A stretch of 56,940 nt of DNA from an uncultured Clostridium sp. (GTDB taxonomy: Bacteria > Bacillota > Clostridia > TANB77 > CAG-508). Under the pieces are notes generated by a model. That model searched no databases. It saw nothing but the letters and a program-made list of their open reading frames with translations, and was not told where the DNA came from. Below are positions 27,861-38,414 of this stretch, piece by piece. The stretch is from assembly GCA_900554815.1 (NCBI GenBank), contig USIO01000008.1, forward strand, positions 1-56,940, written 5' to 3'. A program made the position numbers and the translations under genes. Each line of letters starts with the position of its first letter. The first letter of the stretch is position 1.

Positions 27861-29108
27861 CTATTTCTCCTCTTTTAATATTTTTTCATATATTTCTATA
27901 ACATTTTTTGTATTTGTTTCAGGATTATGTCTATTTAATGCTGTTGTTCTTGCTTTTTTACCATATTCTTCTGCTAATTCTTTGTTTTCGAAAAGTTGTT
28001 CTATATAGTGCGCAAGTACTGCCGGTTCTGTATATGGATATAATAGTCCTTCTTCTTTATGTTTTAAGATATCCATTGTTCCTCCTGAATTAGATGCAAC
28101 ACATGGCATTCCCAATAGCATTGCTTCTCCTAAAGAATTAGAACTATTTTCTATTGATGAAGGTAATGCAAACACATTAGTTTTTAGTAATCTTTCTACC
28201 ATTTCATTTTCGTTTAATATCCCTGTAAATATAACATTGTTTTCTATATTATATTTTTTTATTTTATTTAATATTATTTTGCCATATCCGCTTGTTTTCG
28301 ATTTCTTATGTATAATATCATTGCCAGCAATATATAATTTTACATCTGGATATTTTTGTTTTAGTATGTACATAGCATCAAGCATATAATGTAGCCCTTT
28401 TATAGGATAACTTGCTTGACTGCAAAAAATAGAATGTTTTTCTATTTTATCGTAATTCCATATATTATTATAAAATGCTTTTCTTAGTGTTTCATTTAAT
28501 TTGTAATATTTTGTACTTGGGTTTATTGCTTTTACATTTGCATAGTCCCATGTTGTTCTTCCAATAATATTATTTACTTTTTTTATTAATGCTATTTCAA
28601 ATTTGCCTCGTTTTATAAATTTTTTTCTAGCTTGTATGATTGTATCAAATCTAACTATATCTCTTAATGTTATGTTTTTAATAATCTCTGATATTGGTAA
28701 ATTTGCATAATATACTTTGGCATAAACTGATACCATACCCTGTATTTCCAAAATAACTCTTGTGTTTTGGCACGAATTAACATATCCTAATCCATGGGTA
28801 AACTCGCTTCCATGTATATGTACTATATCCGGCTTAAATTCTTTATTTACTTTTTTCCAATATTCTTCTATCTTTTTATTATATTTTATTGCTGGTGCTC
28901 CAGGAATTAAGTAATATGTAATTTTTTCATCTTTAAATTCCTTAAAGTCACTGCCTGAGTAAACAGTTGCAATTGCTAGTTCTATATTTTCCTCTTGTAT
29001 ACATTTATTAGCAAGTCCTATTAGCCACCCTCCAAATGGATTTTTTTTCATACCCAGTTGTTGAGATGGATATGGGAATATTGTATTAACTATCCATAAT
29101 ATTTTCAT
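27861..29108 (-). CDS. Glycosyltransferase family 4
   Basis: A 415-residue GT-B enzyme. It opens MKILWIVNTIFPYPSQQLG, has HIHGSEFTHGLGY in the N-terminal fold, and carries the retaining E-x7-E region ENSSNSLGEAMLLGMPCVASNSGG in the C-terminal fold. It would add one sugar to the lipid-linked repeat unit; the specificity cannot be told from the sequence. Confidence 0.9.
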   Translation of the reverse strand: MKILWIVNTIFPYPSQQLGMKKNPFGGWLIGLANKCIQEENIELAIATVYSGSDFKEFKDEKITYYLIPGAPAIKYNKKIEEYWKKVNKEFKPDIVHIHGSEFTHGLGYVNSCQNTRVILEIQGMVSVYAKVYYANLPISEIIKNITLRDIVRFDTIIQARKKFIKRGKFEIALIKKVNNIIGRTTWDYANVKAINPSTKYYKLNETLRKAFYNNIWNYDKIEKHSIFCSQASYPIKGLHYMLDAMYILKQKYPDVKLYIAGNDIIHKKSKTSGYGKIILNKIKKYNIENNVIFTGILNENEMVERLLKTNVFALPSSIENSSNSLGEAMLLGMPCVASNSGGTMDILKHKEEGLLYPYTEPAVLAHYIEQLFENKELAEEYGKKARTTALNRHNPETNTKNVIEIYEKILKEEK

Positions 29109-29188
29109 AAATTCCTCCTGCTACTATTTTTAAATAAATTTTAAAATTTTTAGTTTTTTTGTAAGTTTATATATTAATATGTTAGTTT

Positions 29189-30523
29189 CTATATTTCTTT
29201 CCACCTTTTTCCTTTTTTTATTAGTTTATTAGAATTTAAAAGCAATAAGACTATTAGTATAAAAGTTGTTGCACCTGATTGATAGTTCCATCTATATATA
29301 GTTGATATTGTGTTCATTACAACAAAAATCATCAAAATTTGAGAAAAGGCATCTTGTTTTTTTAATGATTTTTCTACACACCATCTCGTAAAAATTGCAT
29401 ATAATGTTGACAAGATAATAACTCCATAAACGCCAAAATCGCAATAATAATTCATTACACCTGTATATAAAGCATTGAAGCTTATATTATCTCCAATTGT
29501 TATGTAACTTTGCAAGTCACTTCCCACAATTGAATTAAAATAAGGATAATCTATACCAACAAATATTAGTGGTAAACTAATAATTTCATCTACTCCTCCT
29601 AGTGTAGCCCTTCCATAAGAGAGTTTACCTTCAAGAGAAGGTAATCCATTTTCTATAAAATAGTCTAGGGCTCTAAATGGTCCTTCAAAATATATAATAA
29701 ATTGCTTAACTTGTTCTTGTAAAATTTCTTCATAAATTGTTTTAAAATCCCAAATTTTTACACCAGTCCTAATTGAAGTTAATGCTAATATTACTATTAA
29801 AATAATTATTAGTAGTACAGCTCCTGTTAATATTATGCGTTTGTTAATTTTTTTCTTTTTAAATATAAACATAATAGCATAAGCTATTACAATGTACATT
29901 AAAAATTCAAATAATACTTTTCTGCTAAATCCTATTGAAACATATAATATAATATTTGCAATTCCTACAAAGAAAAAAATATTTTTCCATTTTTTATTAA
30001 CTAATAATATAGAAGTAATAATTGAAAATATTGTAAAAGCCCCCATAATAATATATTCAAATATTACTTTTTCTTTGTAAGAGTCAAATAATGTTGTAAA
30101 ACGTACCATTCTCCATAAAGCAGGGTCTATAATTTCTGAAATTATGTTGTTATATTTAACAACATAATATATTAATAATATCATAACTATTATGTTTATT
30201 GTATTCCATATTTTTGATTTTACTATTTTGTCTAATACTTTGTCGAAATTATTATCAGTATATTCCTCTATAATTTCTTCATTTTTTTTTCTTAGTGCAA
30301 GTAAAATATAAACTATTGTAAAACACATTAAGTTTATTAACCATATTATATAAGTTTTATCTGAAACAGGGAATAATCCATATGGGTTAGTAGTAGAAAA
30401 ACATAACAGTATTGTTATAATCAAATTAAAAATTGTTAAAAATATTTTAGAAAATTTATCTATTTTACACATAGTTATTATAACTTCTAGCATTATTGCT
30501 ATAATTATTATTGTAAAAAACAT
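29189..30523 (-). CDS. wzy: Oligosaccharide repeat-unit polymerase (Wzy-like)
   Basis: A 444-residue integral membrane protein with about 11-12 hydrophobic segments and one larger extracytoplasmic loop (about residues 260-365) that includes YFEGPFRALDYFIENG. Layout and context match O-antigen/capsule polymerases, which are recognised by topology more than by motif. AAAGGAG precedes the ATG. Confidence 0.8.
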   Translation of the reverse strand: MFFTIIIIAIMLEVIITMCKIDKFSKIFLTIFNLIITILLCFSTTNPYGLFPVSDKTYIIWLINLMCFTIVYILLALRKKNEEIIEEYTDNNFDKVLDKIVKSKIWNTINIIVMILLIYYVVKYNNIISEIIDPALWRMVRFTTLFDSYKEKVIFEYIIMGAFTIFSIITSILLVNKKWKNIFFFVGIANIILYVSIGFSRKVLFEFLMYIVIAYAIMFIFKKKKINKRIILTGAVLLIIILIVILALTSIRTGVKIWDFKTIYEEILQEQVKQFIIYFEGPFRALDYFIENGLPSLEGKLSYGRATLGGVDEIISLPLIFVGIDYPYFNSIVGSDLQSYITIGDNISFNALYTGVMNYYCDFGVYGVIILSTLYAIFTRWCVEKSLKKQDAFSQILMIFVVMNTISTIYRWNYQSGATTFILIVLLLLNSNKLIKKGKRWKEI

Positions 30524-30524
30524 A

Positions 30525-31694
30525 TTATTTCTCCTTTGTAACAGTGTTATTAATAAAGTAGATTATTCTTGATGCTTGTTTTTTATTATTTTTATTTTTT
30601 AGCATAAATTCTTTTGCCTCTTTACCTTTTTCAAATAACTCTTGTTGTGGTTTTTTCAATATTTGTTCTAAAGATTTTTGGTATCCTTCTAATGTTTCGT
30701 TTTCAAAAAGATATACATATGGAATATATTCATTTGGCATTCCAGGAAGCTTAGTTGTTAGGATGGGCGTGCCAGATACCATATATTCCATATTTTTTGA
30801 AGGAAATGAATATTTAGTATATTCTTCTTTTGTAAATCTTGGATTAATTAAAAGTGTTGCTTTAATTTCCTCTTCTACAATTTTTTTATTTTCTACTACT
30901 CCATAGTATTTTATTTTGTTGTTTTTTATGCTAGCTAAATATTTTTCTAAGTCTCCAGTACCATATAAGTGTAGCTCTGCATCTTTTATGTTTAAGTTTT
31001 TAAAAGCGTCTACTAGTAATTTTACTCCATATTTTTCGTAAATACCTCCAGCATATATACATACTTTTTTTGTATATTTGTTATTTAAAGTATTAGACAA
31101 TAATTGCATATTACTGTCCACTAGTCCTTCCATAACAATGAAAGGTTTATTTTTCAAATTTATTTTGTCGTTCATTTGTTCTGTTAATAATACGTACGCA
31201 TCACAATCATTTTCTAAAAAGTGGCTTAATTTCGTAGCATTACTCATGTTTTCTGGTAAATCAGTAGCAATTCCTATACAAGTATACTTAAAAATTTTAC
31301 TAAGTAATAATGTTATATAAGAAATAGTCGTATCTAATATATCACAAACAAAAACTTTTTTCTTTTTTCCAAAAATTATTTCTTTTGTTATTAAGAAAGC
31401 TGTAGCTAGTGCAATACAAATTTGCCTAATTCCTTTATAGTTAATGAAAGGTACATAATGATAGCAAATACCGTCTTCTTTTTCTTTTTTGTCTAACCAT
31501 ATTGTTTTGTTACTAATTTTTCTTGACATTGGAATAGCACTAATAGTTTTAACTTTAATATTGTTCGCAATAAAGCCTTTGCAAAGAAGTCTATGGAATT
31601 TTTGTATTGATTGAAGTGGCTTTTTATTAGCTTTTTCAATGATTTTATTCATTTTTGACTCTGATATTAGATTTGATACGTATATAATGTTCAT
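30525..31694 (-). CDS. Glycosyltransferase family 4
   Basis: A 389-residue GT-B enzyme. It opens MNIIYVSNLISESKMNKI and has YAGGIYEKYGVKLLVDAF and LYGTGDLEKYL in the donor-binding fold, then SFPSKNMEYMVSGTPILTTKLPGMP. Its start overlaps the stop of the upstream gene by 4 bases (ATGA), implying translational coupling. Confidence 0.88.
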   Translation of the reverse strand: MNIIYVSNLISESKMNKIIEKANKKPLQSIQKFHRLLCKGFIANNIKVKTISAIPMSRKISNKTIWLDKKEKEDGICYHYVPFINYKGIRQICIALATAFLITKEIIFGKKKKVFVCDILDTTISYITLLLSKIFKYTCIGIATDLPENMSNATKLSHFLENDCDAYVLLTEQMNDKINLKNKPFIVMEGLVDSNMQLLSNTLNNKYTKKVCIYAGGIYEKYGVKLLVDAFKNLNIKDAELHLYGTGDLEKYLASIKNNKIKYYGVVENKKIVEEEIKATLLINPRFTKEEYTKYSFPSKNMEYMVSGTPILTTKLPGMPNEYIPYVYLFENETLEGYQKSLEQILKKPQQELFEKGKEAKEFMLKNKNNKKQASRIIYFINNTVTKEK

Positions 31695-32881
31695 TTCTTC
31701 ACCTTTTCATATAGTTCAATATATTTATTATACTGGTCTCTTTTTTCAAATTTTTTAGCCTGTTCTATGCAACCAGTATAATTTTTTTTATTAAATTGCT
31801 TTATTACTTTTACTAATTCTTTAAAATCTTGTTTTTCTACAACTACTCCACTTTTTTCATTAACAGCTTCTGGGCTTCCTCCAGTTTTATATGTTATAAC
31901 CGGTGTTCCACAAGCTAGTGACTCTATATTTGTTGTTGGGAAATTATCTTCTAAGGTTGGATTAATAAACATGTCTGCTAATGTATAAAACTTGGCTAGT
32001 TCTTCCACATTGTTTGTTCTTTTAATTGTAAGTATATTAGCTGGTATCTTTTTCCTATCATTTTTATTTATTCCAATTAGTATTATCTTATAAGAGTCAT
32101 CTAACTCTTGTGCTAATTTGCCAAAAGTGTCCAAACCTTTTCGTAGTTTCCAGTTGTTTGCAACCCCTAAAATAACTTTTTTATTTTCTAAATTGTACTC
32201 TCTCTTGAATTCACTTGGCGTTGGCTTAAAAACATCTAAGTCTATTCCATTATAAATTACTTCAACATTATATTTGTTTAAAAAAGACTCTTTTACTAAT
32301 TTCGCTAGCCACTTAGATGGTGTTACTATTGTTAAATTATTTATATTAGTAAATAGTTTATGTTTTAAGTAGAAATTTTTTTTAGAATTATCTATGAACA
32401 TACTATTAGGATAACTTCTCTTTTGTGGGCATTTTTTACATTGATTTTTCCACTTTGTACATTGTATATAATCAAAATGTGCACAATGTCCTGTAAAACT
32501 CCAGCAATCATGCAAAGTCCAAATTACCGTTTTATTGTTTTTTTCTAAATAATTAAATAAAATTTCTAAATTAATATAGTATCCATGTATATTATGAAGA
32601 TGAATTATATCTGGATTATATATTTCTATATCTTTTATTAACTTTTTAGTAGCCTTTTTAGAACCATATCCATGTTTGTCGAAAAGTTTAGATAATATTG
32701 CATGCAAATATATATCCATTTTATTTCCAATTTTTATTGTTTTAATTCCATTTGGCGCTGTTCCTCTCCCATAAGCAATTACGCAGTCATGACCATTTTC
32801 ATTTAGTGTTTTATATAAGTCTGTTACAATTCTACCTGTACTTCCATATCCACATACAGAGTTTATTTGTAATACCTTCAT
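31691..32881 (-). CDS. Glycosyltransferase family 4 (WcaC/colanic-acid-type)
   Basis: A 396-residue GT-B enzyme. It begins MKVLQINSVCGYGSTGRIVTDLY and contains HLHNIHGYYIN, WTLHDCWSFTGHCAHF and a cysteine cluster CTKWKNQCKKCP, typical of a group of capsule glycosyltransferases. The donor site has NPTLEDNFPTTNIESLACGTPVITYKTGG. Its ATG directly follows the capG stop codon. Confidence 0.9.
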   Translation of the reverse strand: MKVLQINSVCGYGSTGRIVTDLYKTLNENGHDCVIAYGRGTAPNGIKTIKIGNKMDIYLHAILSKLFDKHGYGSKKATKKLIKDIEIYNPDIIHLHNIHGYYINLEILFNYLEKNNKTVIWTLHDCWSFTGHCAHFDYIQCTKWKNQCKKCPQKRSYPNSMFIDNSKKNFYLKHKLFTNINNLTIVTPSKWLAKLVKESFLNKYNVEVIYNGIDLDVFKPTPSEFKREYNLENKKVILGVANNWKLRKGLDTFGKLAQELDDSYKIILIGINKNDRKKIPANILTIKRTNNVEELAKFYTLADMFINPTLEDNFPTTNIESLACGTPVITYKTGGSPEAVNEKSGVVVEKQDFKELVKVIKQFNKKNYTGCIEQAKKFEKRDQYNKYIELYEKVKK

Positions 32882-34006
32882 TTATTTCCCCCAAACAGTT
32901 CTATTTACTATATCTGTATAACTTTGTATAATTTTTACTACTTTTACAGATACATTTGTATCTGCATAGTCTTCTGCCATCACAACTTCTTCATTATTAT
33001 CCCTCATAGAAACAGCAAGTTCTAAAGCTTGCTCTACTGTTTTATCTGTAATTCCACCAATTACAACTGTTCCTTTGTCTAATACTTCTGGCCTTTCTGT
33101 GGAAGTTCTTATTAATACTCCAGAAAAGCCTAGCATTGCACTTTCTTCAGATAATGTTCCACTATCTGATAATACGCAATAAGCATTTTTTTGTAGTTTA
33201 TTATAATCCATAAATCCAAATGGTTTTAAATTTTGTACTAATGAATGGAATTTAAAGTTTCTTTTATCTATGTATTTTTGGCTTCTTGGATGTGTTGAAT
33301 AAATAACTGGCATTTTATATTTTTCTGCAATATCATTAATAGCATTCATTAAAGACATAAAGTTTTCTTCATTATCTATATTTTCTTCTCTATGTGCAGA
33401 CAAAAGTATATACTTATTTTTTTCTAAATGCAACCTATTTAATACATCACTTTTTTCTATTTGTTCAATATGGTCACGAAGAACTTCTCTCATTGGAGAA
33501 CCTGTAACAAATATTGTTTTTCCATCAATTCCTTCAGATAATAAATACCTTCTAGAATGTTCCGTATAAGGAAGATTAATATCCGAAATATGGTCAACAA
33601 TTTTTCTGTTTATCATTTCAGATACATTCCAGTCCCAGCATCTATTTCCTGCTTCCATATGGAAAATTGGAATTTTTAGTCTTTTTGCAGAAATAGCAGA
33701 AAGCGCTGAATTTGTATCTCCTAGTAAAAGTACCGCATCTGGTTTTTCTTTTATCATTACATCATAAGATTTAGCAATAATGTTTCCTATTGTTTCTCCC
33801 AAATTTTTCCCCACACTATCTAAATAATAGTCTGGTGCTCTCAATCCTAAGTCCTCAAAAAAAACTTGGTTTAAAGTGTAATCATAGTTTTGCCCTGTGT
33901 GTACTAATATATGGTTAAAATATTTGTCTGCGCATTTTATTACTGCTGAAAGTCTTATTATTTCTGGTCTTGTACCAATAATTGTCATAAGTTTTAGTTT
34001 TTCCAT
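32882..34006 (-). CDS. capG: UDP-N-acetylglucosamine 2-epimerase, CapG/FnlC type
   Basis: A non-hydrolysing 2-epimerase of 374 residues: TIIGTRPEIIRL, HTGQNYDYTLNQVFFEDLGL, LLGDTNSALSA, HMEAGNRCWD, SAHREENIDN and SDSGTLSEESAMLG. Following capE and capF in order, it should catalyse the last step of UDP-N-acetyl-L-fucosamine synthesis, epimerising UDP-L-PneNAc at C2. The assignment to CapG instead of WecB rests on this gene order. AGGAGG precedes the ATG. Confidence 0.92.
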   Translation of the reverse strand: MEKLKLMTIIGTRPEIIRLSAVIKCADKYFNHILVHTGQNYDYTLNQVFFEDLGLRAPDYYLDSVGKNLGETIGNIIAKSYDVMIKEKPDAVLLLGDTNSALSAISAKRLKIPIFHMEAGNRCWDWNVSEMINRKIVDHISDINLPYTEHSRRYLLSEGIDGKTIFVTGSPMREVLRDHIEQIEKSDVLNRLHLEKNKYILLSAHREENIDNEENFMSLMNAINDIAEKYKMPVIYSTHPRSQKYIDKRNFKFHSLVQNLKPFGFMDYNKLQKNAYCVLSDSGTLSEESAMLGFSGVLIRTSTERPEVLDKGTVVIGGITDKTVEQALELAVSMRDNNEEVVMAEDYADTNVSVKVVKIIQSYTDIVNRTVWGK

Positions 34007-34008
34007 TT

Positions 34009-35118
34009 TTATACCTCCAAATAATATGTGTCTGGTTTTTCTGGGTTAAATAATTCATTTGCCCACATTATTGTTACCATGTCTGTATCTCCAATATTTT
34101 CTATACTATGAGTGTACCCCACAGGAATGTCAATCACTTCTAATTTTTCTCCGCTTACGCAATACTCTATTACTTCATCTGTTCCTACTTTTCTAAACTT
34201 TATTTTTCCTTTTCCACTAACTACTATAAATTTTTCGTTTTTAGTATTATGCCAATGGTTTCCTTTTACAATTCCCGGCTTAGAAATATTAACAGATACT
34301 TGTCCTCTTTCTTCTGTTTTAAACAATTCAGTAAAAGATCCTCTAGCATCTATATTCATTTTTAATGGATAATTAAATTCATTTTCCGGCAAGTAGCTTA
34401 AATAAGTGCTATATAGCTTTTTAGAAAATTCATCTTTCATATTAGGTAACATAAGGTTTTTTCTAGTTTCTTTAAAACTGTTTATTAATTCTACAATCTC
34501 TCCTAATTTTATTGTATGAGTTACTGGTACATAAGCAAATTTATCTTCTTTATGTTCATTTCCATTTAATGCATAAACGAATTCGGTTACTACATCATCT
34601 ATATAGACCAAATTCATTACAACATTGGGATCGTTTACTGTTATTTCTAATCCTCTTGCTATATTATTGCAAAATGTTGCTATTACACTATTGTAATTTG
34701 GTTTACACCATTTGCCAAAAACATTTGGTAGACGATATACAAGTACTTTTGCACCAGTTTCTTTTTCGTAGTTAAACATTAAGTCTTCCCCTGCTTTTTT
34801 GCTCTTTCCATATGGATTATCTAATTTTGCCTGTATGGAAGATGTAATTAGTACAGGACACTTATTATTATGTTTTTTTAATTTTTGTAAAAGAATTGAG
34901 GTAAAACCAAAATTCCCTTTCATAAACTCTTTTTCGTTTTGTGGACGATTTACTCCTGCTAAATGATAAACAAATTCACAATCTTTTGTATATTCTTCTA
35001 GTTGTTCATCTGTTGTATTTATATCGCATTCATAGATTTCTATATTGTCTTGATATTTTAAGTCTTCAATTAAATTTTTTCCAATAAAACCATTTGCACC
35101 TGTTACTAATACTTTCAT
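34009..35118 (-). CDS. capF: CapF bifunctional epimerase/reductase (UDP-L-FucNAc pathway)
   Basis: A 369-residue protein with an N-terminal short-chain dehydrogenase domain (GANGFIGKNLI, HLAGVNRP, YGKSKKAGED) and a C-terminal cupin domain (about 250-369) with HWHNTKNEKFIVVSGKGK and PVGYTHSIEN, which bind the metal. This two-domain layout and length are characteristic of CapF, which epimerises at C3 and reduces at C4. It lies between capE and capG. Confidence 0.95.
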   Translation of the reverse strand: MKVLVTGANGFIGKNLIEDLKYQDNIEIYECDINTTDEQLEEYTKDCEFVYHLAGVNRPQNEKEFMKGNFGFTSILLQKLKKHNNKCPVLITSSIQAKLDNPYGKSKKAGEDLMFNYEKETGAKVLVYRLPNVFGKWCKPNYNSVIATFCNNIARGLEITVNDPNVVMNLVYIDDVVTEFVYALNGNEHKEDKFAYVPVTHTIKLGEIVELINSFKETRKNLMLPNMKDEFSKKLYSTYLSYLPENEFNYPLKMNIDARGSFTELFKTEERGQVSVNISKPGIVKGNHWHNTKNEKFIVVSGKGKIKFRKVGTDEVIEYCVSGEKLEVIDIPVGYTHSIENIGDTDMVTIMWANELFNPEKPDTYYLEV

Positions 35119-35154
35119 ACTATCCCTCTTTTACTATAATTTTTATTATTAAAA

Positions 35155-36219
35155 TTAGTTTGTTCCAAATAGTTTTTCTCCTTTTGTTATTGCGTTATCT
35201 TTACTCCAATTCTTTAGCTCATTTTGTATATAGTCTAATTGTAATAATTTTTCTTTTACTTGTTCTATAGTTAAAAGTTTTGTATTGTTAGAATTAAATT
35301 CCGACAATTTAGTTCTTTCTTGGTTTCCATCTACAAAGTATTTATCATAGTTTAAATCTCTTTTATCGCATGGTACACGGTAGAAATTTCCCATATCTAT
35401 TGCATGAACACATTCTTCGTTTGTAAGAAGTGTTTCATACATTTTTTCTCCATGGCGAATTCCAATAATTTTTGTTTCTTCTTTTTCTGCCCCAAACAAC
35501 TCTTTTACTGCTTGTGCTAAAACTTCTATTGTACATGCTGGCGCTTTTTGAACCATAATATCTCCTGCTTCTGCATTTTTAAAAGCAAATACCACTAATT
35601 CCACAGCTTCTTCTAAGCTCATTATAAATCTTGTCATTTTTGGTTCTGTAATCGTTAGCGGTTTTCCAGCTTTAATTTGTTCTATAAATAAAGGAATAAC
35701 AGATCCTCTTGAGCACATAACATTTCCATACCTTGTAGCACATATTGTTGTTTTATTTTGCTCTACTGTTCTAGACTTTGCTACAATTACTTTTTCCATC
35801 ATAGCTTTAGATGTTCCCATTGCATTTACTGGATATGCTGCCTTATCTGTAGATAAACAAATAACTTTTTTTACTCCTTCTTCTATTGCAGCTGTTAGAA
35901 CATTGTCTGTTCCAATTACATTTGTTTTTACAGCTTCTAGTGGAAAAAACTCACAACTAGGTACTTGTTTTAGTGCTGCTGCATGAAAAATATAATCTAC
36001 TCCATGCATTGCATTTTTTACACTTGCTAAATCCCTTACATCTCCAATATAGAATTTAATTTTATCATTATGATATTCTTTTCTCATATCATCTTGTTTT
36101 TTTTCATCTCGAGAAAATATTCTTATTTCACCTATATCTGTATCTAAAAATCTATTTAATACTGCATGTCCAAACGAGCCAGTTCCTCCTGTAATCATTA
36201 AAGTTCTTCCTTTAAACAT
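35155..36219 (-). CDS. capE: CapE UDP-GlcNAc 4,6-dehydratase/5-epimerase
   Basis: First enzyme of UDP-N-acetyl-L-fucosamine synthesis. The 354-residue protein has the NAD motif GGTGSFGHAVL and HAAALKQVPSCE, then STDKAAYPVNAMGTSKAMMEK with the Met-x3-Lys pair that replaces the usual Tyr-Lys in this subfamily. TRYGNVMCSRGSV follows. It is the first of the capE-capF-capG set. Confidence 0.95.
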   Translation of the reverse strand: MFKGRTLMITGGTGSFGHAVLNRFLDTDIGEIRIFSRDEKKQDDMRKEYHNDKIKFYIGDVRDLASVKNAMHGVDYIFHAAALKQVPSCEFFPLEAVKTNVIGTDNVLTAAIEEGVKKVICLSTDKAAYPVNAMGTSKAMMEKVIVAKSRTVEQNKTTICATRYGNVMCSRGSVIPLFIEQIKAGKPLTITEPKMTRFIMSLEEAVELVVFAFKNAEAGDIMVQKAPACTIEVLAQAVKELFGAEKEETKIIGIRHGEKMYETLLTNEECVHAIDMGNFYRVPCDKRDLNYDKYFVDGNQERTKLSEFNSNNTKLLTIEQVKEKLLQLDYIQNELKNWSKDNAITKGEKLFGTN

Positions 36220-36225
36220 TGTTTA

Positions 36226-37446
36226 TCATCCTTCCATATTTATATATTTATTTATAATATTAACCGATTTTGTCACATTAAAATTTTCCTCTAAGTATTT
36301 CCTACCATTTTGTCCCATTTCTTCTCTCAAATGTTTATCTGATATTAGTTTATCCATTTTTTTGGTATAGTCTTCAATATTTCCTGCTTCTGTCCAAAAA
36401 CCTGAATTTGAAATCTCTAGCATATCTTTAAAGTCATTGTTTTTGTCGACTGCAGCCATAACCGGTATGCTTAAGCTAAAATAGGATAATACTTTAGATG
36501 GATAATTCGGAATTGTAAATCTTTTGTCTAAAAAAATTAAACCTATATCACATTCATTAACTATTTTTTGATAGTCTTGTCTAGGCATTAAATCATATTT
36601 ATATACATTCCTAATTTTATTTTCGTCAATATACTTATAAAGATTATCTTTTTCTGTTCCTCTTGCCACAATTAGAAAATTGATGTCTTTTCTTTCTTTA
36701 TACTTTTCTAACACAATTTTAAAAAATTCTACTCCCTGTGGTTTACCTAAGTTTCCTCCATATACAGCCAGTACACTATCTGTTGGTATATTGTATTTTT
36801 TTCTAAGTAAAAATTCATTGTTTTTTTCCATTGCTGTTTCTATTTTTTGTGTATTTGGAAAAATATCCATTTTATTTTCTGTTAGATATTTATTATGTTC
36901 TAATAAATATTTCTTGTTTTGTTCAGACATGCATCCAATAGTTGTAGCTATTTTATATAATTTTCTTTCTTGATATTTAAAGTACCAATAAATAGGAGTA
37001 TTTTTTTTGATAATACCTATATCTACTCCATTTTGTGGAAAGATATCTTTCATCATGAGGTAAGAATGGCATTTAAACTTTTTCATAGCCCATCTTACTG
37101 TATTTGCCAAAGTTACTGGCTGAGACATAAATAATATTAAGTCATATTGTTTTGTTCCAAGAAATTTAGAAATTGCCCTTTTGACTAAAAAACCACTTTT
37201 CAAAAATGTAATTCCCTTTTCTAGTATACCTATATTATAAATATTTCCAACTTTAACTCTTAATACTGGAATATCATTTTCAATAAAAATGTCTGTATGT
37301 TTTATATTTTTACTTTCTTCAGTAATTACTACCGTAATATTAAAACCATAATTTTTTAATGCTTCTGCTAAGTCTGTATATATATTACAACTTTTTTCTA
37401 TATTTGGGTATTCTGACGAAATCATCAAAATATTTTTTTTAACCAT
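36226..37446 (-). CDS. WbuB-like glycosyltransferase (probable FucNAc transferase)
   Basis: A 406-residue GT4-family enzyme opening KNILMISSEYPNIEKSCNIYTDL, with DIFPQNGVDIGII in the middle and VYGGNLGKPQGVEFF in the donor-binding fold. This DIFPQ pattern and the adjacency to the UDP-L-FucNAc genes resemble WbuB/WbwH-type transferases placed next to fnlABC. FucNAc specificity is inferred from context only. Confidence 0.82.
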   Translation of the reverse strand: MVKKNILMISSEYPNIEKSCNIYTDLAEALKNYGFNITVVITEESKNIKHTDIFIENDIPVLRVKVGNIYNIGILEKGITFLKSGFLVKRAISKFLGTKQYDLILFMSQPVTLANTVRWAMKKFKCHSYLMMKDIFPQNGVDIGIIKKNTPIYWYFKYQERKLYKIATTIGCMSEQNKKYLLEHNKYLTENKMDIFPNTQKIETAMEKNNEFLLRKKYNIPTDSVLAVYGGNLGKPQGVEFFKIVLEKYKERKDINFLIVARGTEKDNLYKYIDENKIRNVYKYDLMPRQDYQKIVNECDIGLIFLDKRFTIPNYPSKVLSYFSLSIPVMAAVDKNNDFKDMLEISNSGFWTEAGNIEDYTKKMDKLISDKHLREEMGQNGRKYLEENFNVTKSVNIINKYINMEG

Positions 37447-37460
37447 TTGCTATACCTCAT

Positions 37461-38414
37461 TTACTTTAATTCATATTCCTTAAATTTTGTATAACTATTT
37501 AAATTATTTTCTATTTCAAATTCATTATTTTGTGTTAGAGCAATAATTTTTCTCTTTATTTTTTTTAGTATAGAAATTGAACATAATTTAATAGTAATAT
37601 TAGTTAGCCACATTGGTATTGTAATTTTTATTACTCTTTTTGCACTACTTTTTATTAATATGTCATTTATTTCATTTAGAGTTAAAACCTCAGTTCCACA
37701 TATTACAGTTTTGCCTATCATGGCATTATTTTGAGCAATCTCTATAACCATTTTTATTAAATCTCTATAATAAATAACTGTCTTTTTATTATTTCCATTT
37801 CCAAATTTTATACATAATCCCTTTTTTATCAGATTTTCCAATTTTTTAAAGTTTCCTACGTCTCCTTCTCCATATACTGTTACAGGTTCAATTATTGTAA
37901 CTGGCAATTGTTGCTCATTATACATCTTATTTGCAATTTTTTCAGCTTCTAGCTTACTTTTTCCATATATTGTATCTGGTTCTTTAGCTGTATTTAAAGT
38001 TATTTTTTCGTTTGTTGTTTTATATACAGAAACAGTGCTAAAAAATATTACTCTATCTACATTATTTATTATGCATTGTTTAAAAAGTTCTTCTGTTGCT
38101 TTAGAATTAACTCTAAAAAAATCTTCTTCTTCTTTTTGGTTAGTAGGAATTGCATGTACTTTAGCGGCTAAATGGTAAACCACTTTTACCCCTTGTAACT
38201 CTTTTTTAATTAATTCATTATTACAAATATCTCCTATAATTATATTTAGCTTTTCACCATATTTTTTCTTTAGATTCTCAAGTCTTTCAGTATAAATGAA
38301 ATTTATTGCTCTTACACTTTTACCTTGAGCCAGTAGTTGCTCTGTTAGTTCGCTTCCTAACCATCCACCAGCACCAGTTATAAGTATATCGTTGTTACTT
38401 GCTTTCACTTTCAT
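37461..38414 (-). CDS. NAD-dependent sugar epimerase/dehydratase (SDR)
   Basis: A 317-residue extended short-chain dehydrogenase. It has a Rossmann motif (ITGAGGWLGSELTEQL), YHLAAKVHAIPT, catalytic Ser/Thr in FFSTVSVY, and YGKSK. It resembles epimerases and reductases often paired with initiating sugar transferases; the substrate is unknown. Its start overlaps the sugar transferase end by 20 bases with AAGGAG upstream, so coupling is likely. Confidence 0.85.
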   Translation of the reverse strand: MKVKASNNDILITGAGGWLGSELTEQLLAQGKSVRAINFIYTERLENLKKKYGEKLNIIIGDICNNELIKKELQGVKVVYHLAAKVHAIPTNQKEEEDFFRVNSKATEELFKQCIINNVDRVIFFSTVSVYKTTNEKITLNTAKEPDTIYGKSKLEAEKIANKMYNEQQLPVTIIEPVTVYGEGDVGNFKKLENLIKKGLCIKFGNGNNKKTVIYYRDLIKMVIEIAQNNAMIGKTVICGTEVLTLNEINDILIKSSAKRVIKITIPMWLTNITIKLCSISILKKIKRKIIALTQNNEFEIENNLNSYTKFKEYELK